From: Thermoplasmatota archaeon | Lineage (GTDB): Archaea > Thermoplasmatota > Penumbrarchaeia > JASLWR01 | NCBI GenBank assembly: GCA_030740765.1 | Contig: JASLWR010000008.1 | Coordinates: forward strand, 1-64,000 | DNA: 64,000 nt | Reading direction: 5' to 3' | Part shown: one piece after another, positions 26,637 to 33,859 of the stretch | How positions within the stretch are numbered: the first letter of the stretch is position 1 | Layout: every line of letters starts with the position of its first letter | Translations under genes and position numbers: made by a program | Notes under the pieces: generated by a model | Databases searched by the model: none | Told to the model about the DNA's origin: nothing | Seen by the model: only the letters and a program-made list of their open reading frames with translations

Positions 26637-27767
26637 TCACACCAATTCTCGATAAACCTCATAAAGCCTTTTCACAGACTCCCCCCATGTGTATCGTTTC
26701 GCCCTTTTTATTCCGTCACGGATCATATTCCGCCTTAACTCCCCGGAATCGCTCACAGCCTTCATGGCTTCAGAAATACTTGCCGGATCATGAGGGTCCA
26801 CTTTCAATTGTTCATTTCCTGCAACCTCCGATAACGCCCCCATTCCCGAATGGATCACCGGACAGCCGGATGCCATTGCTTCTATAACGGGCAGGCCGAA
26901 ACCCTCCGAAATCGAAGGGAATACAAGGGCCAGGGCATTACGGTACAATTCACTAAGTCGTTCATCGTCCACGTGACCGGTAAATTTTATCCTGTCCTCC
27001 AATCCTCGTTTCCTGATACGATCGAAAATACTTTCGTTCTCCCACCCCCTTTTCCCGGCCCATACCAATTTCACATTTCCATTACCGTCACTGACCGTAA
27101 AATACTCGAACGCTTTTACAATGTTAGCGAGATTCTTTCGCGGCTCGACGGTCCCCACGCAAAGAAAATACTTTTCAGATTTATCCGGGTCAGGTCCTGG
27201 ACGAAAAACGGGATCCACGCCATGGTGTATCACTCTCGTTTTTTCGCCAATCTCCGAACCGTACCATTTTATTATCTGATCTCGGGTATAGCAAGAGGGT
27301 ACCGAGATGAGGTCCGCATGACGGGCGCTGACTTTCACTGCTCTTTTCCAGTACTCCCTGGTAGCAAAAGGAAAAAGATCGGGTTTCTCAAGATAGATAA
27401 GATCGTGGATCGTTACCAGGGTTTTGGTCGCTTCCGGTAGCGGTTTTATGAGAGGTAGAACGAATTTCAGGCAGTGAATAATATCAAAATTATGCTTCCA
27501 AGCCAGCTCCGCAAGTGTGATATGATCGAAATACATACGTGAAAACCAGCTGTCAAAAGCCCCTTGAACCACTCTGAACTTTTCTTTTTGGACCAGAGCC
27601 CTGCTTCTCTTAGAGCGCTCCAGATCCGCCTTGCTAAGGTACAGGATATGTTCAACGGGGTTGGAATATTTTTTGCCTGACATGGTCTCCAGCAGATTGA
27701 CAGCATAACGGCCAATGCCTCCCCGGTGGGCCCCGACGCAATCCCTGGCGTTGATGGCGATCTTCAT
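26637..27767 (-). CDS. Glycosyltransferase, GT4 family (GT-B fold)
   Basis: 376 residues. The N-terminal Rossmann domain begins MKIAINARDCVGAHRGGIGR with the glycine-rich acceptor loop. The C-terminal half has the donor-site signature FLCVGTVEPRKN (about 205) and the E-x7-E pair in EGFGLPVIEAMASGCPVI (about 295-312), typical of retaining GT4 enzymes. It transfers a nucleotide-activated sugar onto a glycan. It lies 8 bp downstream of the ModE-like/Nudix gene on the same strand, so the two may be co-expressed. It likely serves surface glycan assembly with the GT39-like enzyme and the flippase in this window. Confidence 0.92.
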   Translation of the reverse strand: MKIAINARDCVGAHRGGIGRYAVNLLETMSGKKYSNPVEHILYLSKADLERSKRSRALVQKEKFRVVQGAFDSWFSRMYFDHITLAELAWKHNFDIIHCLKFVLPLIKPLPEATKTLVTIHDLIYLEKPDLFPFATREYWKRAVKVSARHADLISVPSCYTRDQIIKWYGSEIGEKTRVIHHGVDPVFRPGPDPDKSEKYFLCVGTVEPRKNLANIVKAFEYFTVSDGNGNVKLVWAGKRGWENESIFDRIRKRGLEDRIKFTGHVDDERLSELYRNALALVFPSISEGFGLPVIEAMASGCPVIHSGMGALSEVAGNEQLKVDPHDPASISEAMKAVSDSGELRRNMIRDGIKRAKRYTWGESVKRLYEVYRELV

Positions 27768-27775
27768 CGGATTAC

Positions 27776-28510
27776 CTATTTTTTCATATTATTTTGACCT
27801 AGAAAAAATTTAACAGCATCCTTCAATATTTCCGCATGATCGAATGCAAGTTCCACCGGTTCCTTCCATGAAAGCCACTTAACGGCGGCGGCATCATCGC
27901 CAGCTTTGGCCTTTCCGCTGAGCCGCCTCATTATGAAAACACAGCTTACGGTGTGCCCCCTGGGGTCTCGGTCCGGCCTTGAATACACACCCACCGGCAT
28001 ATGCACCTCGGTTTTAAAGGAAGTCTCCTCGAAGACCTCTCTTACAACCGCCTCCTCAACAGTTTCGCCATAGTCAACGAAACCGCCGGGAAAAGCAAAC
28101 ATTCCCCTGAAGGGTTCGTTCTTCCTCTTGACCGCGAGAAATGAATCCCCTTCGAATATGATCCCATCCACGGTGAGCGCCGGTTTTCGACCGTATTTAA
28201 GCAGAAGTTCAACCTCTTTCGTTTTCTCGTCGAAAACACGCAGAAGTTCCTCGCCAAGGGCTGTCAGAACCGTCTCACCACCATCACTACCACCTCTGCG
28301 GGATACTACGAGTGGTGCACCAATATCGCTCTCCATACGTTTTATCTTACCCCATGCATGCCTGTATGACATCCCCATCTCGTTGGCCGCCTTGAGGATC
28401 GATCCCAATTCTTTCACCAGCGTGAGAAGTTTTGTTTTTCCTTTACCGAAGGATTCTCTATTTTTCAACCCCATTCTCAGTTGCACGTTAAAATCCGGAA
28501 CATCTTCCAT
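27776..28510 (-). CDS. ModE-like DNA-binding domain fused to Nudix hydrolase
   Basis: 244 residues. Residues about 1-100 resemble the N-terminal winged helix of ModE/LysR-type proteins (LGSILKAANEMGMSYRHAWG, then GAPLVVSRRGGSDGGETVLT). Residues about 115-240 form a Nudix domain with an intact box, GGFVDYGETVEEAVV followed by REVFEETSF. Nudix domains hydrolyse or bind nucleoside diphosphate derivatives such as ADP-ribose or nucleotide sugars. The order is opposite to NrtR, where Nudix precedes the helix-turn-helix. Upstream, TTACGTACACGGTAA is an imperfect palindrome that could be an autoregulatory operator. The adjacent glycosyltransferase hints at a nucleotide-sugar ligand, which is inference. 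Confidence 0.82.
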   Translation of the reverse strand: MEDVPDFNVQLRMGLKNRESFGKGKTKLLTLVKELGSILKAANEMGMSYRHAWGKIKRMESDIGAPLVVSRRGGSDGGETVLTALGEELLRVFDEKTKEVELLLKYGRKPALTVDGIIFEGDSFLAVKRKNEPFRGMFAFPGGFVDYGETVEEAVVREVFEETSFKTEVHMPVGVYSRPDRDPRGHTVSCVFIMRRLSGKAKAGDDAAAVKWLSWKEPVELAFDHAEILKDAVKFFLGQNNMKK

Positions 28511-28648
28511 TATAGGACCATCTCCTTGTCGGTTAAAGGGAATTACCGTGTACGTAAAATCATGCGGAAATTAAATATCTTATGCACGGATTTACCACCA
28601 TCGGTATTTCAGATTTACTTAATTACGATTATCAACAGGATGTATAAT

Positions 28649-29323
28649 ATGAGCGACGAAGAAATGGCTGAGAATTCAAAAAATGATTCCCAGGACCCCG
28701 AAAATATTTTTGACTATGAAAAGTTACTGAACAGGGCTTGGGATAGTCTACCGGATTCTGTAAAAGAACATTCCCGTTTCAGTGTCCCCAATGTGGATGC
28801 CCTTGCAGAGGGAAACACCACTGTTGTAAGGAACTTCGCGGACATTGCAGGCATACTCAACAGAAAACCCAGCCATCTCTTAAGTTACCTTTTGAAAGAA
28901 TTGGGGACCGCAGGCGTTCTTGAAGGTAGAAGAGTCGTATTCAAGGGTAGGGTCCCCCCACGTCAGATCGGACAAAAGATCGAAAGCTATACCAAAACCT
29001 TCGTCCTCTGCTCCGAATGTCAGAGACCTGACACCCATATAGTGAAGGAAGGAAGAACCCAGATATTGCAGTGTGAAGCCTGTGGTGGACATCGTCCAAT
29101 AAAGGTCAAGAAAGGTGCGAGAAAAACGGAACTGAATCCCGTGAGAGAAGGTGCTGAAGTGGACGTTTTAATAACGGATATCGGGAAACAGGGTGACGGG
29201 GTTGCAAAAGCGGGTGGATTTACGATTTTCGTTGCCGGTGTGGCTAAGGGTGCCAGAGTGAAGATCAAGATCGACAGAGTACAGGGCAGGATCGCCTTTG
29301 CTAGAAAGGTAATGGATATCTGA
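28649..29323 (+). CDS. Translation initiation factor aIF2 subunit beta with C-terminal TRAM domain
   Basis: 224 residues from the chosen ATG; upstream codons of the track ORF overlap the divergent gene's promoter. Acidic N-terminus, the eIF2-beta/eIF5 core (FSVPNVDALAEGNTTVVRNF; RKPSHLLSYLLKELGTAG), a C2C2 zinc ribbon (CSECQRPDTH...CEACGGHRPIK), and a C-terminal TRAM domain (ITDIGKQGDGVAKAGGFTIF, ending RIAFARKVMDI). aIF2 carries initiator tRNA to the small subunit; the TRAM extension should add RNA binding. ACAGGATG precedes the start. Fused TRAM is known in some euryarchaea, so this supports the lineage guess. Confidence 0.92.
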   Translation: MSDEEMAENSKNDSQDPENIFDYEKLLNRAWDSLPDSVKEHSRFSVPNVDALAEGNTTVVRNFADIAGILNRKPSHLLSYLLKELGTAGVLEGRRVVFKGRVPPRQIGQKIESYTKTFVLCSECQRPDTHIVKEGRTQILQCEACGGHRPIKVKKGARKTELNPVREGAEVDVLITDIGKQGDGVAKAGGFTIFVAGVAKGARVKIKIDRVQGRIAFARKVMDI

Positions 29324-29421
29324 ACCCATATTGTTCAGCGTGATCCCTGTTATTCGTGAAACGGTGAAAATTATCGGTAAGTTCGAATGTATTTCATAAA
29401 CGAAAACACAGGTGACGGGTA

Positions 29422-31815
29422 ATGTCGCCATTGAAAAGGGAAACGCTCATCAATGGGGCGATCATCTTTCTGTCCGCTCTCGTTCTCCGAATTTTCCTTG
29501 CGGAAAGGATGCCGCTTGATTTTGATGAAGCTTGGTATCTGGCAAATAGCAGTCTGACCATGGATGGTCTGATTCCATACAAAGATTTCTTTGGTAGGTC
29601 TCCCCTCCTACTCTACATGATCGGCGGGATGATAAGGCTTACTACACATGATATATTCTTTGGGAGACTAGTATCTGTCCTTTCCTCGTCCATATCCGCC
29701 GTGCTTATTTTTTCCATCGCAAAAAAATATTTTTCAGGGAAAATCGCGATGATCAGCGGTCTTCTTTACGCACTCTCCCCATTCCCCGTAAGATATGGCT
29801 TTCTTGCGGTAACCGAACCGGTCAGTATCATGTTCGTTCTCATAGCCGTTCATTTCTTCCTCACGGGATTTAACAATGATAAAAAAAAATGGTTTTTACT
29901 TTCAGGAATCTTGCTTTCGATGGCCGTTCTGGTCCGGCGGTCTTCCGCCATTTACGCCATTGCGCTTCCCATTTTCTGTTTTATTTATTATTTCGTTTTG
30001 AGAATCCGAAAAAAAAAATCCGCCCGAAAACTCACGTCACGGCTTTTCGCCAACACAATAATTTTCGGTGCTGGCTTCTCGATTGTTTTTTTGGGTTTAC
30101 TGTTCTTCCTTGTAAACGAAGCAAACCTTAATATTGTCATCTCAATGTACAACGTCAACGAACTGTGGAAATACGTGGACCAGGAAAAAACTATCATATG
30201 GAACTTAAAAGAACTGGCATACAAGATGTGGTATCTGGCAATTTTTATTGTTATATTCGTATCGGCGGCCATGAAACGATTTCTAAAACCATACTATTAT
30301 CGCTTATTCATATCATTGACCGCCACTATCTCGATATTCCTTATGCATTCAGCGCTCCCGGTGGATGAGCTTGAGGGCTTTATATCACGCTCAACGGGCG
30401 GTTTTATTGCCACATCTGCCTACGTGCTGGCCGTTTTTGGCATTATTTTCATTTTATCCAGACCCTGGGTTACATTGTCGCAAACAAAATCGAATCAGGC
30501 CCTTATCATCAAACGGTTGCTTCCGTTATCACTTCCCTTAGCTGTTGCTGCTTTGATTCCCGGTTTGGAGCTGTCGAATATATTTATTGAATGGGCCATG
30601 AAGGCGTACGTGCTGACCGTCATTCTGCTTTTACTTTTAAATCTTGGGAAAAACGTCGTAAAAAAATATGATCCGAGTACAGGAAAACTCTATTATTCCA
30701 TCATATTCATTCTCTATATCATTTACTTGGCCGTGATATCCAAGCAAGTATATAGTGATCGTACGTTAAAAATCCTACTTGCAGGTGTGCTTGCAGCCGC
30801 CCTTATAATGTCCGTTAAAATTCTCGGTATGTGGAAAATAAAGATTGTGGAGACGCATATTCCCAAGCTGTTGGGTGGAAAAAAGATAGGGGGCTTCGTC
30901 CTTTTTCTAGGTGTGATAATGAGTATATCATGCCCCATCATTATTTCACTGGTATATGATAGTGTCAATACTTCAAATATGGTATTTCTCGGTCTCATGC
31001 TTTTTACAGCATATCTCGTTGCCTGGATCATTAGCGCTGATATATATCGGTTGGACGCATCCGAAATGAAAGGTTGGACACATCAATGGCCCATGAAGTA
31101 CAATTATGCAATCCCACTATTTTTGATCATCGTTCCCTTACTGTTCTATTTCCTTCGATCTTGGTGGATGCCGATATATTTCTTCGAGCTCGCACCGGGT
31201 CTCTGCATCATATCGGCCATAGTTCTGGTGGGCTTGTTTAACTCAGATAAAAGTAAGAGGTACACCATCAGGGGCAATGAAAAATCGATCCTAAAAGGTA
31301 AAACAGTCGCATGGAAAACATCAATCCATAGCTTGCTTAAACGTCCCCTTGTACCGGTTCTCATCGTGATCATATTCGTATTGCCGGTTTATATGTACGC
31401 AGCGGATCCATACAACGTCTATCTGGGTCGAGAGGAACAACACCCTTCGTTGACGAAAATAAGAAATATTTCCAGCTACATTGAAGAAAATTCCGGGGAT
31501 AACGATGAGATATTCGCATGGCCAATTTACGCCTTCCAATCGAACAGGCATGTTATATTCAACATCACACATCCGCTGCTGTACCAGGAATATGTGGGCG
31601 AGAACGAATACGGATTAAATGAGTTCAACTATCCTACCGTCCCTGAGATAATTGAGTATATGGATGAAAATAATATAAAGATAGTAGTTGTGGACCAGAA
31701 CATCAAAGACGTTTTTTTTACAGAAAGGGACTATTTCAGGGAATATATATATACCCGGTACAATTTGGTCCGATATTACGAGACTGTGGAAGTATTGATA
31801 CGGTCAGCCCAATAG
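29422..31815 (+). CDS. GT39-like membrane glycosyltransferase (dolichyl-phosphate-sugar dependent)
   Basis: 797 residues with a dozen or more transmembrane segments. The N-terminal loop LAERMPLDFDEAWYLANSSL contains the acidic DFDE motif that PMT/ArnT-type GT-C enzymes place in the first extracytoplasmic loop, and PYKDFFGRSPLL follows as in that family. A soluble C-terminal region (about 655-797) contains YIEENSGDNDEIFAWPIYAF, like the periplasmic tail of such proteins. It probably transfers a sugar from a lipid carrier to exported protein or lipid. GGTGACGGG precedes the ATG. It is longer than ArnT (about 550 aa) owing to extra membrane helices. Confidence 0.82.
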   Translation: MSPLKRETLINGAIIFLSALVLRIFLAERMPLDFDEAWYLANSSLTMDGLIPYKDFFGRSPLLLYMIGGMIRLTTHDIFFGRLVSVLSSSISAVLIFSIAKKYFSGKIAMISGLLYALSPFPVRYGFLAVTEPVSIMFVLIAVHFFLTGFNNDKKKWFLLSGILLSMAVLVRRSSAIYAIALPIFCFIYYFVLRIRKKKSARKLTSRLFANTIIFGAGFSIVFLGLLFFLVNEANLNIVISMYNVNELWKYVDQEKTIIWNLKELAYKMWYLAIFIVIFVSAAMKRFLKPYYYRLFISLTATISIFLMHSALPVDELEGFISRSTGGFIATSAYVLAVFGIIFILSRPWVTLSQTKSNQALIIKRLLPLSLPLAVAALIPGLELSNIFIEWAMKAYVLTVILLLLLNLGKNVVKKYDPSTGKLYYSIIFILYIIYLAVISKQVYSDRTLKILLAGVLAAALIMSVKILGMWKIKIVETHIPKLLGGKKIGGFVLFLGVIMSISCPIIISLVYDSVNTSNMVFLGLMLFTAYLVAWIISADIYRLDASEMKGWTHQWPMKYNYAIPLFLIIVPLLFYFLRSWWMPIYFFELAPGLCIISAIVLVGLFNSDKSKRYTIRGNEKSILKGKTVAWKTSIHSLLKRPLVPVLIVIIFVLPVYMYAADPYNVYLGREEQHPSLTKIRNISSYIEENSGDNDEIFAWPIYAFQSNRHVIFNITHPLLYQEYVGENEYGLNEFNYPTVPEIIEYMDENNIKIVVVDQNIKDVFFTERDYFREYIYTRYNLVRYYETVEVLIRSAQ

Positions 31816-31851
31816 CATATCTTTGACCCCGCTGCGTCCCTGCTTCGAAAA

Positions 31852-31860
31852 GTATAAAAA
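31852..31860 (+). promoter_or_regulatory. TATA box of TPR/zinc-ribbon gene
   Basis: GTATAAAAA, 34-42 nt before the chosen ATG at 31894, predicting a leader of about 10-15 nt. It also shows that the upstream Met of the track ORF (31867) probably lies before the transcription start. Confidence 0.6.
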
Positions 31861-31893
31861 GAAAAAATGTATAGACTTAGCATAGGTGCTACC

Positions 31894-33093
31894 ATGTCAG
31901 AAATATCCCCCAAGGCGGAATCGTTGAAGAAGCTCGGTGATGAAACATTTATGAAAAAGGATTACCCCGCTGCCATTAAGTATTATCTGGGAGCAGTATC
32001 TACCTTCCCTCAATTTGATAAAGCGTGGAACAACATGGGATTGGCGTACCGGGAAATCGATAATCTGAACTTTGCACTAAAATGCTTCAAACGCGCCATG
32101 CAGATAAACGAGGACAATGACTCTGCGAAGGCGAACATCGAAGCCCTTGAGAAAGAGATTCAGGACAATCTCTTTGGTGTCAAACGAAAGAAATCGGTGG
32201 TACAAAAGTACGGCCAGGCGAGACCCCCGGAAGAATCCCCACAGGAAAAGAAGGCAGCGCCACCGGCTGAAAAAAGTACCAAGGAAGATAAAACTGTTCA
32301 TGAAGAGCCCACCATGCTTCCTTTCATGCAAGCTCATAAGGAAGAGAAGGGGGAGGAGGAAGAGGTGGAGAAGGATACGGCCCCACCGCCTCCACCTGTA
32401 GAGGAAGAGATCTTGGAACCACCCGAAGAACCCATAGTAGAGCCGGTCCGCAGAGAGAGGATTGTCATAGAAAATCGAACGGGTCCCCTGGGTCTTCGCA
32501 CCATAAGCGTGGCAAAGACCGTACCCTACGAGGCGGACGATATGGTGGTGGAGGAAAAAACGGGAGATTACGTGTGCTCGGAGTGCGGAACATCCCTCGA
32601 TACAGAGGATACGGTTTGCCAGTCCTGCGCCCAGAAGTTGGAGAACGAGATAGAGGCAGGGGATCTGGAGGGAAAATACGAGGAATGCGAGGAGATATCC
32701 GATAATCTCGGTTTGCGGGTTCAGGCGCTGCATGAATTCTCCGAGGTGGACGAGGACGAGAGGGCAATCTTCAAGATATATCGCGTTGATAAATTCCTTT
32801 CCCAGGCCGACTGGGAGATCAGCTCGGGCAAGTTCGACAAAGCTCTGAGAACTTTCGGGGCCGCTGAAAAGATGATCGAGACGCTTTCCGAAAAATATCT
32901 ATACCCAAAAGCCGGGAAAATCTATTCTTCCATCCGAAGTAAGCTTCTGGAGCGTGACGATTACGAGGAACATCTCAGCCTTCTAGCTAAACCCCTTTTC
33001 CAGGCAGAGAGGGCTTTGGAGAAGAACAGGGACAGTGAGGCGATCTCTTTTGCCCTTAGGATCAAAGAGTACCTGGACAATATGGAAGATTGA
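31894..33093 (+). CDS. TPR-repeat protein with internal zinc ribbon
   Basis: 399 residues from MSEISPKAESLKK; the earlier track start lies next to the TATA box. Two to three TPRs (SLKKLGDETFMKKDYPAAIK; AWNNMGLAYREIDNLNFALK) occupy residues 1-90. A long acidic/Pro-rich linker follows (EEEEVEKDTAPPPPPVEEE). Then come a zinc ribbon (CSECGTSLD...CQSC, about 230-255) and an all-helical C-terminal domain of about 150 residues that again looks TPR-like (ISSGKFDKALRTFGAAEKM). No signal peptide, so a cytoplasmic scaffold. The target is unknown. Confidence 0.8.
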   Translation: MSEISPKAESLKKLGDETFMKKDYPAAIKYYLGAVSTFPQFDKAWNNMGLAYREIDNLNFALKCFKRAMQINEDNDSAKANIEALEKEIQDNLFGVKRKKSVVQKYGQARPPEESPQEKKAAPPAEKSTKEDKTVHEEPTMLPFMQAHKEEKGEEEEVEKDTAPPPPPVEEEILEPPEEPIVEPVRRERIVIENRTGPLGLRTISVAKTVPYEADDMVVEEKTGDYVCSECGTSLDTEDTVCQSCAQKLENEIEAGDLEGKYEECEEISDNLGLRVQALHEFSEVDEDERAIFKIYRVDKFLSQADWEISSGKFDKALRTFGAAEKMIETLSEKYLYPKAGKIYSSIRSKLLERDDYEEHLSLLAKPLFQAERALEKNRDSEAISFALRIKEYLDNMED

Positions 33094-33142
33094 AGGTACT
33101 ACAAAGTATCTCGGCTTCAAACATAATCCAGCGGGAAATATC

Positions 33143-33156
33143 TTTAAATATAAAAT
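33143..33156 (+). promoter_or_regulatory. TATA box of tRNA-Gly
   Basis: TTTAAATATAAAAT, 25-38 nt before the first base of the tRNA. This is a standard archaeal spacing with a very short 5' leader. Confidence 0.65.
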
Positions 33157-33180
33157 AACCAATAGCGCCGGACCGATAAT

Positions 33181-33276
33181 GCAGGTGTGATCTAGCCTGG
33201 TTAGGATTTGGGCCTTCCACGGTATAGCAAATACCGGAGAAAGCCTACTGCTCGGGTTCAAATCCCGACACCTGCA
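33181..33276 (+). tRNA. tRNA-Gly (TCC) with 22-nt intron at 37/38
   Basis: Acceptor GCAGGTG pairs with CACCTGC (33269-33275), discriminator A. The D arm is ATCT/GGAT, the anticodon stem TGGGC/GCCTA, and the T arm TCGGG-TTCAAAT-CCCGA. Anticodon TCC is at 33216-33218. The anticodon loop is interrupted after A37 by CGGTATAGCAAATACCGGAGAA (33220-33241), which forms a GGTAT/ATACC hairpin. It can also pair TTCC with GGAG to give a bulge-helix-bulge-like splice site with an AAA 3' bulge. The spliced loop is CTTCCAA, as in other archaeal tRNA-Gly(UCC). The 3' CCA is not encoded. Confidence 0.93.
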
Positions 33277-33537
33277 TTTTTTTGACTGAAAGGAAAAAAA
33301 ATGAAGGGGTAGGCGGAACTTGTTTCCGCCGGAGCAGAGCGGGAACCTGCACTTTTTTTCGACTAGGGGGGGAAAAAAAGTGGAGGGGCAGCAGAGCCAG
33401 TATGGGTCTGCGTGCACCTGCATCTTTTTCTTTCAAAGGTATTGCGGAATCTACCAAGTAACACCCAGGTAGGCCAGGTGTACCATAGAGTACACCAAGA
33501 TATAATGGGCGCCTGAAAGGGTCTGCGAGCACCTGCA
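33275..33537 (+). repeat. Degenerate tandem copies of the tRNA 3' end with T-tracts and hairpins
   Basis: ACCTGCA, the end of the tRNA, recurs at 33345, 33416 and 33531, each time followed by T5-T7, as after the tRNA itself. The first two units each contain a long inverted repeat, CATTTTTTT...AAAAAAATG (33275-33303) and CACTTTTTTT...AAAAAAAGTG (33350-33382), where one base pair has changed on both arms. Each unit then holds a further hairpin: GGCGGAACTTGTTTCCGCC in unit 1, GCAGAGCCAGTATGGGTCTGC in unit 2, GGTGTACCATAGAGTACACC in unit 3. They could be tandem small RNAs ending in oligo-T, or scars of duplication or integration at the tRNA. Confidence 0.6.
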
Positions 33538-33553
33538 TTTTTTAAACAAAAAA

Positions 33554-33739
33554 TTATTCCTTCGAAATCAAATCCCACGCGACGTTGATCTCCTGCATGA
33601 GAAAGGTCGCTTTATCCTTGTCGCTCTGCCACCTATCAGGATGATAGTTCTTGATTATTATCCTGCGGGCTTTCTTGATATGTTCGGGGGTGGAATCCGA
33701 CTTCAATTTAATTTGAAAATTCTTTTTTCCGAGGAGCAT
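33554..33739 (-). CDS. Small stand-alone J-domain protein (DnaJ-like)
   Basis: 61 residues consisting almost only of a J domain. ARRIIIKNYHPDRWQSDKDK carries the essential HPD, and FLMQEINVAWDLIS matches the fourth helix. J domains stimulate Hsp70/DnaK ATPase. It lacks the Gly/Phe and zinc-finger regions of DnaJ and has only a short N-terminal strand, so it is probably a specialised co-chaperone. It lies downstream of the tRNA-tail repeats, on the opposite strand. Confidence 0.8.
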   Translation of the reverse strand: MLLGKKNFQIKLKSDSTPEHIKKARRIIIKNYHPDRWQSDKDKATFLMQEINVAWDLISKE

Positions 33740-33859
33740 ATTGTAAAGACTGATGCTATTAACATAAACTCGTTAGTACTTAAATCTACGCACCCGGATA
33801 TTCACCACTGATACAAGAATACACATTAAGGACCTTTTCAGCCCGTAGTTGGTCGCGAG

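Noticed and set aside
26850-27440. 196-aa ORF on the plus strand
   Set aside because: Antisense to the GT4 glycosyltransferase whose motifs are clear on the other strand.
32077-32733. 218-aa ORF on the minus strand
   Set aside because: Lies wholly antisense to the TPR/zinc-ribbon gene; its composition (Leu/His/Arg-rich) mirrors the Glu/Lys-rich codons of the real gene.
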